64,000 nt of DNA, from NCBI GenBank assembly GCA_022494885.1, contig JAGVSM010003750.1, forward strand, positions 1 through 64,000, in the 5' to 3' direction. How positions within the stretch are numbered: position 1 is the first letter of the stretch; each line of letters starts with the position of its first letter. Of this stretch, positions 1-12,121 are shown piece by piece. Under the pieces are notes generated by a model. It was not told the origin of the DNA. It did no database searches and saw nothing but the letters and a program-made list of their open reading frames with translations. The position numbers and the translations under genes are program-made. This DNA comes from Micrasema longulum. Its lineage: Eukaryota > Arthropoda > Insecta > Trichoptera > Brachycentridae.

Positions 1-332
1 GTTTTCTTGCGCGTGGTAAAAATTAGAGCGAAAAAATAATAAAAAATATTTTTTAAAAACGCACAACTTTAAACGACGTCACTGGTTCATATGAACTAAC
101 TTATGATATGAGAGCAGTAAAAGACATTCGGTTTGCTTACCGTTAACGAACCAATCGGAAGAACTGACAGAGAAGAACCTTTGGCGTCACACGTGGAGTT
201 ACTTCAGAAATACAAAACTTTAAAAAATCATAGCGCTGATAATACGATATACAAAAATAAAACACATAAAAAATTGGCTCTGTTTAGTGGTATATTAACA
301 AATAAAAATAAATATAAAAACACTGAACTTCC
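1..332 (+). mobile_element. MITE family G, copy 1 (cut by window start)
   Basis: Contains CGACGTCACTGGTTCATATG, AACCAATCGGAAGAACTGAC and AAAAATCATAGCGCTGATAA; ends CACTGAACTTCC at 332. The left end lies outside the window. Confidence 0.82.
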
Positions 333-610
333 TTATTACACAAATGATAGAAAAAACAGCATTTACTTGTATTAAATTCAGTTTCAAAAATCTGTTTCCA
401 CTACAGTATTTTTATACATTTAATGACGTCAATTTAGATTACAATTATCATTCTTTTAGAAATTACTTAACTCTGACGCCCTTAAAACAAGTTCTCAAAA
501 GATTAATATCATAATCTGGCATATAGCATCGTTTATTTCAATGTTTTTAACTACCTACTCCAATCTAATCAAGTCACACTGAAAGCATTGTAAGTAGGTG
601 TATACTATGA
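333..610. other. No feature recognised
   Basis: AT-rich spacer between a MITE end and a LINE fragment; nothing supportable. Confidence 0.6.
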
Positions 611-1012
611 ATGGAATCTAACGAATCTTATGCATTTGATATGTGGGCACATCGCAAAATTCTCCGTATACCGTGTTCCGATGTGGTCAGTAAATCAGAC
701 GTACTACAGAGAGCCAAAGCCAATAGAAAACTATTCTGGGATAAGAAGGTTAGAGCGGTCTCATATTTTGGTCTTGTGCTGAGGAGATAAATGCGAGTAT
801 CACCTCTTTTAGCTGATAATCAAGAGCAAGGTGGAAGAACGGCGCGGCGTCGGCGTTGGCAGGAGGCAGTTGTCCTGGCTGCGAAATGTAAGATATTAAA
901 CGGGAGAATTGAGAGTCAAGAACCTGTTCTAAATAGCGCAGGACAAAGATGCTTTCGCTGCGGTGATCGCCAACGTCTCGAGGACCTGACAAGGCACCAG
1001 AAGAAGATAAAG
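611..1012 (+). mobile_element. RTE-like LINE 3' coding fragment
   Basis: The plus strand reads SYAFDMWAHRKILRIPCSDV, VSKSDVLQRAKANRKLFWDK, a stop, then a frame with RTARRRRWQEAVVLAAK. This corresponds to the usual FEMWCYRRILRI...GRRR C-terminal region of RTE-like LINEs. Confidence 0.68.
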
Positions 1013-1015
1013 TAT

Positions 1016-1640
1016 AATAGCTTAACAATAATCATAAATTTGCTCTTACCGTCATTGTCAGTTTCATTATTCATAACATCATTCAGATCATCATGGTACT
1101 TAAATCTTGGTGACGCCGTGGTCACGAAATTCGGAAGAATTAATGAAAATACAACAAGAAGAAACGCTACCCTCATTTTTATACTGTCTTCTTTATTTTT
1201 CACCGGGTGACAAACAGTCAATCGATCGTTATAATTACTAACCACCAAATGATAAACTCAATTAATTAAATTTTATTTTATAGTCTTAAATATGTAAACA
1301 CTATCAAAACAAATGTGTGATGTTAAATTTTATGGATTTCCCTTCAGTACTCGGGGAATAACATTGTTATTATAAACTGTCGTCAATACGCGTTAACCCT
1401 TTTTCACGTATTTTTTATAGTTCTTTCTTTTTTCTTTCTGCGTGGCGAAGCGTGAAAATAGCCTCACCGTATAGGGGGAAAGTAAAAATAAGCGGTGTGT
1501 AAAATATGACAATTGGTCCAAATATTCCCACAAGAGACCAGTCTACAGTAAACACCAACTAAATTTATTTCAAATAAAACACTCACCATGAGGTGTAAAT
1601 ATACTCAGAATAATACATTTTTAGAATACCTGTAGTAGTG
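1016..1640. other. No feature recognised
   Basis: Overlapping short open frames on both strands (for example minus 1248-916) run into the LINE fragment and have no family signature. Confidence 0.55.
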
Positions 1641-2135
1641 TTTTTATTTTTATTTATTTATTTTTATTTGGGAAACAAAAAACAGTTTTTACATTTATTG
1701 TATACAGAAAATAAGAATACATATGAACGGAAATTGTGAAAACAGTCCATAAAAAATTTCCACAGTACTGTAAGATATTGATTAAGTACATTATCGGTAT
1801 CAAAATAAAAGCAATTAACAATTGTTAGGCACTTAGAAGTTGCAAATATAATAAAAATACATAAACTCATATGCAGTTATAAAAATAAAGTTAATAGAAA
1901 CAAGATAAATTTAAATTTAAAGAATAAGAAAAGAAAAAAGTCATATAAAAATAATGTAAAAGGTACAAAAATATAACAATGAACATACGAATACATACAT
2001 AATTACTGAAATCGTAAAACTAAACGGGTGTACTGTCTATAAGGATTTTTCTATATTTCATATAAGAGAGATGAAAAATGTCTGCGTGACCGGAGAGAAC
2101 AGTATTATAATAAAATGTTAAACTCCTATGTGGTA
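1641..2135 (-). mobile_element. LINE 3' UTR remnant (minus), AT-rich
   Basis: It starts with TTTATTTTTATTTATTTATT and TTGGGAAACAAAAAACAG, resembling the reversed LINE 3' end at 12131. No coding part is recognisable, so the call is weak. Confidence 0.4.
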
Positions 2136-2911
2136 AAAAATAACAAAGTGTTTTTTTTTAATTAATTTTAAATGTTTTTCCACAAAGTAAATGCTGAAAC
2201 AATAAATAATATCAACACTAACTTAAGTCATTTGAGTAACAGTGTTTCGTTTCCTTTCAGTATCAACTCACTATCGAAAGAAATGTGATCTCTAGACTGG
2301 CGGTTATCGCAAAATATACCGGAGACGCGGAATGAAAGTCAATAGTAAAATGTCACGAACGAATTTATGATAGGTAATAATAAGGGGGAAAAAATGTGCC
2401 TTTTAACTACTTTAACTATAGATTGAGGATCTGGTGGGATAATCGGCTGTAGCGTTGTTAAGGAACTTCTCCGCATTTGCTTCAAAAAAAGGAAACCACA
2501 GAAAACACATTCAAGAGATTCCAGACTATTGACAGACATCAACAGACCTCCCATTCCACTAAGGCAGTGATCGGTATTTTGTGTCCCAACGGGGAAAATG
2601 CGATGTTCGCGGTGCTAAGTGAAAACACTTTACAAAAACAGCTGCGGAGGCACAGCAGATAGCGGATGTCGAAGATTCGTAGTGCAATAAAATTCGAAAC
2701 CCACAAAGCAGTATAATCAACCCAACGCCAACGTGGCAATCAAATAACGACAAAAATAAATACTACTTACCTGCATACGGTGTCTTTGCCAAAACAGTAT
2801 TTGAACAAAGTATCGTCCCAATCACGGCCTGTTGACCTCCATTACAAAAACCGTGTAAAAAGTTATGTCGTGCAGTATATTAAAATATGTGTTCAGATCC
2901 GTACATTATGT
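2136..2911. other. No feature recognised
   Basis: Four overlapping short frames at 2339-2753 cancel each other out. Nothing supportable. Confidence 0.55.
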
Positions 2912-3226
2912 AAGGCTGAGACAAGCATTATCGACGAAATCAAGAAAGGAGCTCTGCGCTGGTTTGGACATGTAGAACGAATGGACAGCGAGAGAACGGC
3001 TAAGAATATTTACAATGCGAATGTTGATGGATGCAGAAATAGAGGAAGACCGAGAAAGACATGGCATGACCAAATCCAACAAATACTTGGACATGTCAAA
3101 AGTCGGAATAATCGGCGCGCGTGTATGAGAAGATGTATGAATGTAGAGGAAGCGAGATCTGTATGCAAAGATAGAGTGTTGTGGCGTTCTATCCTCTCTG
3201 CCTACCCTTACGGGGAAACGGCGTGA
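2912..3226 (+). mobile_element. RTE-like LINE C-terminus
   Basis: Open to its stop: IIDEIKKGALRWFGHVERMD, RNRGRPRKTWHDQIQQILGH, RRACMRRCMNVEEARSVCKD and RVLWRSILSAYPYGETA. This is the conserved tail of insect RTE-like LINEs. The rest is missing. Confidence 0.85.
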
Positions 3227-3524
3227 TGGTTTGTTTGTGTTTGTTTTGTATTTTGAAGTTCCACATAAGGACGAGTTTCATTTCGATGTTTATAAATTCA
3301 TTACCTAGCGTACAAATGTTTTTCTAAACTAACCAAACAGCTCATATAAAGTGCGTTTGATTTTCTTTTTAATGACGCACGAACTGTACAAAATTATTAA
3401 AGGTGAAAAAATGAATAAGGAGATTCTGTAGACACATAAAAGATTTTAATAAAATGACGAAGGGGATGGCGGGAGTTTTGACGGTTAGTATTATAGAAAT
3501 ATAGCGTCATTAATATAAATAATT

Positions 3525-3682
3525 AAGTATCTCGATTCAGGTGCCAGTCCAGAAAAATTAAATATTGGAGATCTTAAAACCTCTGAAATCAATCTTTCAC
3601 GTCCGCCCTTCCTGGAATTGAAGCAAGGACCTTAAGAATGATAAGCGACCACGTCAACCACTACACAATCGGAGGACTTTTT
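3525..3682 (-). mobile_element. tRNA-derived SINE
   Basis: The minus-strand head has CCGATTGTGTAGTGGTTGAC (box A) and GCTTCAATTCCAGG (box B). The body has TGGACTGGCACCTGAATCGA, shared with the SINEs at 48768 and 51500. Confidence 0.72.
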
Positions 3683-3689
3683 TAGTCAG

Positions 3690-5128
3690 GATTTTTACCT
3701 GAGAGCAGCTATCGAGTGAGTTAGCACTCGTCCGGGGTCCTGGTTCTCTTTCAAGGACAGAACTGTAGATATTTATTCCGCCTAGACACAGAGAGATTAC
3801 TTATATATGAAAAAAATTAACAGTTTTCAGCTTGAAAAATACTCGGTGATAAAGCGTTGAGTGCTTTGATATTATTATTAATCAAATGCAATACTCAGAT
3901 TTTCTGTGGTTAAGCGATTATAAATAAATTCAGTATATTTTTATTGCGTATAATATTTTTCATTAACATCTGAACGTTTCTTATCTCCAATAACCCGACA
4001 ATAATTATCATAACTCTGTTTTAATATCGAGTACACAAATTTATAGAATCAATTCATAGACATTTCTATAATTAATTTTAAAATATTTTTTTTTATGTTT
4101 GAAAAGAATTTATACAAACATTAAAACCCTAAAATAAAATCACCTTTTTGGGGATTTTTCTAAGACGGAATTGTTGTAGAAAGTCTAGTAGAGGGCAAAT
4201 ATTTTTTTTTATTCATTTAATGTCTTGTACATAGTACATACATGTATATTCGTACATTAGCGGGCTTATTGCTAAATGCGAATTTCTTAGAACTAACTAA
4301 TAAAATGTTAATTTTATTTTATTTATATCATACAAAGTATAATACAAATTAATTACATTCCCAGTGCCTCGATTATGAACACTGTCTTCATCTGTATATA
4401 TCGAGACGGTATACTTAACTTCTGTACTATCTGTATCTTCCTCGATATGTTCTACCTACTTGCCATATCGACATCATTTGATCGAAACGAACCAATGAAT
4501 CACCGCAAAAATTAGTCCGCGTTACTTACTTCATTAACATTTAAAATAGTTCTCATTCATATTTTAAATGAGCTTCTGTGATAGAAAGTGTTCACTTCAA
4601 AGCTATGATAAACTCCAATAAATCCCAATTCAAGCAAAAAATGCTCGCTTGAACATGATTTTTAAAAGACTTTTGACACTTGCCAAAACGATATGCTTTA
4701 TATCGTCTGTATTTATCTACCGAGCGACTACAAAGCCGGCTCCTTTAACGTCTCGATACGTACACTCTGGAATATAGTGAAACAGACGGAAAAAATATAA
4801 AAACTCAATATATTTTTTTGCATTGGTAACATTTTACGTCTAGATGCTTTTGTATGCTAATAGGGCAGTATCTAGCTAGTCTAGCCACTACATCTAGCCA
4901 CTCGTTACCAAAACTGACAGGCATGTCAGAATTTAATTCGACTTTAAAATTTACTTATTTCATTCACAGATTTTTAATAGGCTATTAAGAAAAACAGTAC
5001 CAGCCTCAAAACGATTAAATTTTTTAATAAATCATAATTAAAGGAAAAATTTCTCGTGGGAACAAAATTTTTGACACTTTTTATGCCTAGATAAACGTAT
5101 CGAGGGGTTCTAGACCCGTCGTTATAAA
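3690..5128. other. AT-rich, no feature recognised
   Basis: No long frame and no repeat family of this window recognised. Confidence 0.6.
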
Positions 5129-5375
5129 TCGATGTACTTACATCAAAACTTGATGGTAGGGGTAACGGTAATATATTTTTGTAGTCGGTCGGGAGACATT
5201 TTTTTCTTTAACTATAACGTCATACTAGAGCTATGTCATGTTAGAGCGTACGCTTCCCCTTGTTTAATATCGATGTACCTACCCAAAACTTGAAGGGGGG
5301 GTCGGTAGTATTTGTAATCACTAGGAGGAATTTATCTTCAACTATACCGTCATGGTGAAGGTATGACGTCTCTAT
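5129..5375 (+). repeat. Diverged tandem duplication, about 141 bp period
   Basis: ATCGATGTACTTACATCAAA at 5129 recurs as ATCGATGTACCTACCCAAAA at 5270. Both are followed by a G-rich block, then TTTAACTATAACGTCAT and TTCAACTATACCGTCAT in matching positions. Confidence 0.7.
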
Positions 5376-7039
5376 CTTCCCATCATAATCGAGGCTCTGG
5401 AAGTATAATATCAACTGTTTGTATTTTATGTTTTATTCATAACAAAGTATAAAAATGCGTTTTTTTGCAGAAAGATGGATAATGTTCATTGAAGTCGTTT
5501 TATGATCTTAAATCGTTTTAAGCTTTTTTAGTCAAGTCGTTTTCGTCCTAAAGGTGCGACCATAGAATTAAAAATAGTCCAGAAGGAGCGTAGAATCATA
5601 TTTGAATACATCGGACTGTGTCCAATAATTCCTTCACTATGCCCCACTTTCGCCACGCGCATTCGTGATGTCGCCGCGTAATGTTGCACGATGGGAAAAA
5701 ACATAATTATAACACAAATGCAAGGTAAAAAAAGCAATCTGTTAATTTCTCTAAAATTTTATTGTGCACGCGGAAATATTGATTGACACAACATACAAGA
5801 TAAGTAAAGGGTCATTTAATAAGAGTAATTGAATTATTGAACTTTGAACATAAAATATAAATCAAATTTTATTTTACATAAAAATGATATTTTTATATCA
5901 TGTTAAATAATATGTTAAAATGATGTTTTAAAGATATTGTTGTTCAAATGTCCCCCCCGGTGTTGTTGATTCCGAGGTCTAATTTTCATTAGTTCTTTCA
6001 TTAGACGAGCAAAGTAGGGTAAAAAAATTACAACTCTGTCAACACTAACGAAATTTCCATTTTGTTTCTTCGACAATCTGACAGATGGAAAAATAATTCA
6101 ATTTTAAGTAATGCATTTGTTATATACACATTCATTCGCTAATTACGAATGAAATGCGATTGCATCCTGTTTCTTTAAGATCCTAGCAGTATTTCTGCAC
6201 TTTAAAAGGACACAACACGGCATAGTTGAATTCAAATCAGGAGTCGTACTGAGCGACGTCTACAACGAAACTAATGGGTCGAAACATAAACCTACTCATT
6301 TATGAGTAGTTTAGTCGCCTTCTGTTTGATGTGTGTATGCGGTTTCTGAACTATTCTTAATTCTATGGGTGCGACATTTTGGACTATATATATTTTATCT
6401 CAGTTTTGAACTGTCATATGGCAAATTTGATAGTATTTTTTTAATTAAGTCAATTATAAACGAATACTTTCGAATTGTTTTCAACCTTCAAATCGGAAAT
6501 TTGAATATGGCAGAAATGGAAAACAAAGTTGGGTGCGGTATTGGTATTTGGCGACTTGACTCGAGTGTTTGATGGAGAAAATACCCGAATGTAAAGCAGT
6601 GAAGTTTAAAGTAAACAAAATGGCCGCCCGCGCCCAGCTGTAGTTAGTCAGTTTGACGTATCACGCTAGCTGTGCCACATCTTTGTTTCATCCTCGTATC
6701 TAGTTTCGTCTCCCCTCACACATTATAATACTCTGCCTTGTTAATAGCTCCCGCCCGAAGTTCCCGCAGAATATGCAAATGTTTCAATCAGCATAATTTC
6801 AGACGGCTCGAGGCTAGGTTAGCCAATATCATCTGCAGAAATTTACATAGCAAAGTCCCAGCCATTTATCTCCTGATCTGGCATTGTTAAAAAAAACTCA
6901 AATCAATGTAAGCACTTTTTTACAGTTGCACTCACGTGAATTTCTAACAAAAGAACTCGCTACTCGTCAATTTAAATTAAAAAATATTTTTACTCTAGAG
7001 AGGAAAAACAAGTTTAAGATAGGAATATGAATGTTTAAG
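5376..7039. other. No gene recognised
   Basis: Contains a small palindrome around ACTCATTTATGAGT (6295-6308) and a GC-richer patch at 6600-6730; neither is interpretable. Confidence 0.55.
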
Positions 7040-7425
7040 CATTTACAGGGCTTATGAGCTTGTTCATCATTGGTTAGTTTAAGTGGCCACATTACACACT
7101 GTATAACATTCACCATTCATTGGTTCAGCCGGATGAATCTTACCCACATGATATAGGCTTCAGCTCTTTTACTTCACAAAAGTCAACAAATGGAAGAGAC
7201 AAGAAATGTGAATGTTTAAACCTAGACAGAATGGTGAATGTTACACAGTGTGTAAAGTGGCCACTTATACCAGCGAATGACAGGTCATAAGCCCTGTAAA
7301 TGGGTAGAGTTCCATATTGCCTTCTTGAAAAGGTTTTCTCTCTCTGTAGCAAGAAAATTTCTCCCTAGGGAGAAAAAAAAACCTATCTACAAACATTTGA
7401 ACATACTCAAAACATGATTAAACTT
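7040..7425 (-). repeat. Dispersed repeat family M, copy 1
   Basis: The minus strand has TTTACAGGGCTTATGACCTG, GTAACATTCACCATTCTGTC and TTTTGAGTATGTTCAAATGT. A short open frame on the minus strand (7352-7140) contains IYRAYDLSFAGISGHFTHCV. A partial plus-oriented piece is at 7040-7130. Confidence 0.75.
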
Positions 7426-7429
7426 CTTA

Positions 7430-7625
7430 GATTTTCACGGCCGTTAAGATGCACAATAAGTTTTTCTGGGTTATTATTCCGTGTGTCGTTCGTACTCTTT
7501 ACCGACGTTTCGGATCGCGTTACAGCGTCCATCATCAGGGTTGATGTTATTTATGTATAAATATGTGTTATGTTAGGTACTTAGAATTTGTACCGTGTCG
7601 TAGTCGTTTATGAAAAAAAAGTTCC
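7430..7625 (-). repeat. Penelope-like repeat fragment with hammerhead-like core
   Basis: The minus strand has CTGATGATGGACGCTGTAAC, then GCGATCCGAAACGTCGG: a CUGAUGA box, a GGACGC/GCGATCC stem with one bulge, and GAAA. It shares its flanks with 57425-57560. Confidence 0.6.
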
Positions 7626-7760
7626 GAGCATAAGTTGAACAAGTCACAACCCTTTCAAAAAAACTTGAAAATAGTCATTAAATTGAAATTGAACGTATTT
7701 TAAACTTTTTTGCTGTCTAAAACATCATACTTTTATTCGATACCACAAAAAAACGTTCTT

Positions 7761-8050
7761 GTTTTCTTACTTTCAGTAATTTGCAACAGTTGTAGTTTAC
7801 ATTTCTTTACTTTCGGTAATTTGCAACAGTTGTAGTTTACATTTCTTTACTTTCGGTAATTTGCAACAGTTGTAGTTTACATTTCTTTACTTTCAGTAAT
7901 TTGCAACAGTTGTAGTTTAAATTTCTTTACTTTCAGTAATTTGCAACAGTTGTAGTTTACATTTCTTTACTTTCGGTAATTTGCAACAGTTGTAGTTTAC
8001 ATTTCTTTACTTTCGGTAATTTGCAACAGTTGTAGTTTACATTTCTTTAC
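7761..8050 (+). repeat. 40-bp minisatellite, seven copies and a partial one
   Basis: The unit TTTGCAACAGTTGTAGTTTA plus CATTTCTTTACTTTCGGTAA repeats from 7761 to 8040 with only A/G variation at one site and a few end changes. The units are almost identical, so the array is young. Each unit contains CAACAGTTG. Confidence 0.97.
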
Positions 8051-8099
8051 GGGCTGTTTAACTCATCAGGTAATGCAGACTGTAAATGTTAGTTAGAAG

Positions 8100-8294
8100 T
8101 TAATGAATAAAAAGAAGATTGCTGCTAAACTGCCGATATGTACAGAAAAATAGATCCATATTATCCGCAGAAGCAGTATTTAGCAGGCGAATTTCCTTAT
8201 TAATGGGTGAATTCTGAATAGCATGTGTACGACTTCTAAGTATGTAAAACAGTGCATGAGATCTCGCTCTTGCATAATTATTGGGAACATACAA
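8100..8294 (-). mobile_element. LINE C-terminal fragment
   Basis: The minus strand reads ISLYVPNNYARARSHALFYI, then RSRTHAIQNSPINKEIRLLN. This is the VP-x-R...N-SP-x-R-LxN pattern of Jockey/CR1-type LINE C-termini. Confidence 0.72.
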
Positions 8295-8320
8295 ACTGAT
8301 CTCTTTCAGTATACTCGGAT

Positions 8321-8870
8321 TATTTTTTTATATTTTTTTGAAATAAACGGCACTTAGTGCCTTATACATATTAGTTACAAATACATTTAAATAAACATAC
8401 ATGTAAGTATAATTATAATGAATACAGAACATTTAAAACAATATTATAATTAACAAATTAAGAAAGTCTAAAAAAGATAAACTTTATAAAAAAATAAAAT
8501 ATAACCAGTTATAGAATTATCGATAAAAAATGATAAGTTGGTATTAGAAATACTTTGAACTAGTCAAAAAAACTAAGAAAACAACTTGAATTACACCAAA
8601 CGATAAAAATTTAAATATATATATATTTACTTTTATTTAAAACTAATACTTAGATAAATAGTATATATTTATGTATAAAAATATCATATAATGATGTAAA
8701 AAAAAATGATACAGATAAATATTTTGTACTTATTAATAAATTCAAGAAAAAAACGAAAAAAGAAAAAACAACACTAATAGAGAAGTTTAAACAATTTTGA
8801 ACAATATTAACAAATAGTTATCTAGAACTATTACCAATGAAATTCAGGAGAAGGGCCGGTTCTATATGTA
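8321..8870 (-). mobile_element. LINE 3' UTR remnant (minus)
   Basis: AAATAAACGGCACTTAGTGC near 8340 is a hairpin analogous to AAACGGCATAAATTGCC near 8930. The remainder is AT-rich and uninformative. Confidence 0.5.
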
Positions 8871-8910
8871 CTCAATTTCATGTCACTCAATTTCATTTCA
8901 ACTATACTTA

Positions 8911-9755
8911 TTTATTTATTTTACATAAACGGCATAAATTGCCTTTAACATAATATATTGAACATAAATATGAAAAAAAAAATACATACATAACAACAAA
9001 ACAAAAAATTATGAAATTGAATAACTATAACAATAGTAACAAGTACGTAAATACACATAAGCAACCAAAAATATAAACGAAATAAATACATAAATTTGAA
9101 AAAACAAAAAAGAAAAAACATTTTTAATTATAAAGAAAAGTTTAAGAATAATATTGAGAGAGAGAAAAAGCAATCAGACTCGTTTTATAACTATCAAGTC
9201 CAGAACCAAATATATCAGCCTTGTCGTCATACTGATTGCCATATATATGGAGCCTAGGGATAGGCGAGTGCATGTGATAGTTGGTTCTAGAACTTGCAGA
9301 ACAAAAAGGAGATCTGTGGCGGGTATGTCGACCAGGTACACGGAAACACACCAACTCCAGCAAATCTGGACAGTCAATTAATGAATTGATCACCTTAAAA
9401 AGTAATATTAGGTCAGTTAGGATTCTTCTATCAGAAAGTCTTAAAAGATTTGTTAAAGACAACCATTGATTATAATTAAACAAAGCAGCTGGAATATGAA
9501 GTTTGAAATTAATATATTTTAGAAATTTCTTCTGGACGCGCTCGAGTGAATCAGAATGTACACGATAATGGGGCGACCAGCGACCAGACTGGAGAAATAT
9601 ATTCTAAACGACTTCTAACCAGGGAGCAATAAAGTGACTTGATTGGTGCGATACTTTCAAATTTATTAGTAACCCTACAAATAAATCCCAACATACTTAG
9701 CGCCTCATTTGAAATTTTGTCAATATGTTTGATAAATGTAAGTTTATCATCAAAA
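8911..9755 (-). mobile_element. Jockey/CR1-like LINE 3' end
   Basis: Minus strand in order: DDKLTFIKHIDKISNEALSM, LGFICRVTNKFESIAPIKSL and LYCSLVRSRLEYISPVWS. A frameshift leads to LLFKVINSLIDCPDLLELVC, FRVPGRHTRHRSPFCSASSR and TNYHMHSPIPRLHIYGNQ. An AT-rich 3' UTR ends near 8911 with a (TTTA) run. Confidence 0.82.
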
Positions 9756-9919
9756 ATTATATATTATATACTTCCAAAAATCAACTTATAGAAATTTTTT
9801 CCAAGAAAAAATTTATGACGATATTCGAGGATGTTGAAATCCAGGATCTTTGCCAAATAAAGATGGATATACGAGTAAGAATTGAAAATAATTATTTTAG
9901 TTAATAAGTATCGTTAAAA

Positions 9920-10635
9920 AAACACGTTGTAAAAATTAGAGCATTTAATTGTAGCGTGAAGTTTCTCTAAAATGTATGAAAATATAAAAAATATAAAAAT
10001 GAACTACTTTGAATGACGTCATGAGTTTATGAGATTCAACCAGTTATAGCGTGTTGTGATAGATTTCTAGCTTACAGAATCAGCAGAAATCACCGTAGAG
10101 AACTTGTGACTTCACAGACGAAGTAATTTCAAAACTTTGAAAAATCATAGCGCTGTTAATGCGATAAATATTTTTTTTGTTTTTTGGACTACTCTGATAT
10201 TATATTAATAAATAAAAATGTAAAAAAAATCAATGTCATATTCTGTAGAAACACAAGCGAATACCACAAGAACAGAGAACCTGCTAGGAATATCTGAGAT
10301 GGGGGGTCCTCAGATCGCTTACCGGAAACACTTTGCGCGACCGGGTCAGAAATGACTTTATACGGGAAACGTGCGAAATCAATGTTAAAGTGTACTGGAG
10401 CAGATCCCGCAGAAAATTCTGGAGAGACCACATAAATAGAATGAGCAGCGATAGACTGGTGTCCATAGCAGCCAAAGAATTGTCTACCGGACGACGCCCA
10501 CCTGGAAGACCCCCTAAGCGATGGAGGGGTAGTTTGGCCTCATCACGGTAGACTGAGTAGTCCAAGTAGAACAGATCTACAAGAAGACAAAGTAGAAGAA
10601 GAAAAAGAAACCACTTAACTTCCTCATTGGATATG
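9920..10635 (+). mobile_element. MITE family G, copy 2, with LINE fragment inside
   Basis: TAAAAATTAGAGCATTTAAT, TTTGAATGACGTCATGAGTT and AAAAATCATAGCGCTGTTAA are shared with the other copies; the right end is CCACTTAACTTCC (10611-10623). A LINE fragment at 10333-10605 interrupts it before the right end. Confidence 0.75.
10333..10605 (+). mobile_element. LINE C-terminal fragment inside a MITE
   Basis: Open reading of RNDFIRETCEINVKVYWSRS, then RRKFWRDHINRMSSDRLVSI and STGRRPPGRPPKRWRGSL, typical of the C-terminus of non-LTR retrotransposons. It ends in a purine-rich AGTAGAAGAAGAAAAAGAAA tail. Confidence 0.78.
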
Positions 10636-10639
10636 ATCA

Positions 10640-11089
10640 TCTTGTGGTCTGAACCTCTCGTATATTGGATTGAATTAATAAGCAGAATTCAATTCCCTTC
10701 CACGTTTTGGGATAAAGCTTACAACCTTTGTAATATATTTACGATCAACGTGATTTAAAGTTTCTTAGAAGTACACACAACATTTTAATATGTCCCGAAC
10801 AAATATTCCCAGGTAAGTTTAATATACATTTATGATATCAACAAACAAAATGTTTACCGAATTATTCTGAAACTTCAAACAAATCAGTGAATAACATACG
10901 TTAACTGTATGTATACACTATATCGATGTTTTTTAGTACAATAAAGGCAACTCAAAATTAGTAACTTCAAAAGAGATTATTTACAATAAATAGATTATTT
11001 ATATGATTCCATTGAATTAATATTGACTCAACGGGTAGGGTAAATATTTACACACTGACAAATTACAACAGAGATGGAGATCTAGGGAT
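10640..11089. other. No feature recognised
   Basis: AT-rich spacer. Confidence 0.6.
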
Positions 11090-11146
11090 TTACAGGGCTT
11101 ATGACCGGTCATTAGCTGGTTTAAGTGGCCACTTTACACGTTGTAT
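11090..11146 (+). repeat. Family M fragment
   Basis: TTTACAGGGCTTATGACCGG, TTAAGTGGCCACTTTACACG. Short piece of the family. Confidence 0.65.
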
Positions 11147-11288
11147 TTAAAATTAAATCAAATTTAGACTGTATCAAACTCCAGGAAGCCCTCCATAGAT
11201 AAAATGTACCTATATTGTTAACAAAACTCACTAAAATTAAATATTAAAAAAAGCTCTGTGTTCACATTTTCGAGGAACAACTTTGTCT

Positions 11289-11950
11289 GCCTTAGCCTTG
11301 ACTATCAAGTACTTACTAAAGTTAATGAGATGCGGGATCTCGGGGTTCTACTTGACAATAAGTTAACGTTTGAAGCACATGTCAACTAAATTGTGAAAAA
11401 AGCGTATCAAATGTCAGGTTTCCTCTTCCGTATTGGGAGAGAATTCATCATGTACGCACTCTTAAAACTATTTTCTTTACATTATGTTTTAAGTCAATTA
11501 GAATTTGCATCTCCCGCTTGGAGCCCTCAATTAAAAAATACATTAACCGAATTGAATCTATACAATCAAAAATTTTATCGAATTGCAATTTTAGACAGTT
11601 GACTCTGATACAGGTCAAGATGAATCTACAAACGTACCTAAACTCCAAACTCACAGGAACATGGTTGACGCCATTTTTATGTATAAAATTTTCAATAACA
11701 TGATAGATTGTCCTAAGATTCTATCACAAATTAATTAAAGTCCCAGTAACGCAGACCAGAAACCAATCCCTTTTAAAATTTCCAAATATTCCACTAAATC
11801 TTTTTTTAAATGCATTTGTAAATAGAACCTGCAATATGTATAATCATCAATTAAACTATATTGATATTAATAACATATCTTTAACATCATTTAAAAATTT
11901 AATTTACAAAAAAAAATCTAGTTATGATGTTGCGTTTTGAGTCCGCAGCC
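11289..11950 (+). mobile_element. Jockey/CR1-like LINE 3' fragment
   Basis: LSLDYQVLTKVNEMRDLGVL, LDNKLTFEAHVN, stop, VKKAYQMSGFLFRIGREFIM, SQLEFASPAWSPQLKNTLTE. After a frameshift, MVDAIFMYKIFNNMIDCPKI. Many stops follow. Confidence 0.8.
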
Positions 11951-12121
11951 TATATTATGCAGGCTATGTGCAATTCTGTATGTAGGCACATAATAAGTAT
12001 ACACTGTATGGTCAACTATAGTATTATAATATATTGGTGTATTATAATGTAATCGTACAACTGTGTGACCAATATTCAAAAGTAGATTTATTTTTAATAA
12101 TAGGTATTACGTTTACATTTT

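Noticed and set aside
7761..8050. CRISPR-like array of regular repeats
   Set aside because: Pure head-to-tail 40-bp units without unique spacers, in an animal genome; a minisatellite.
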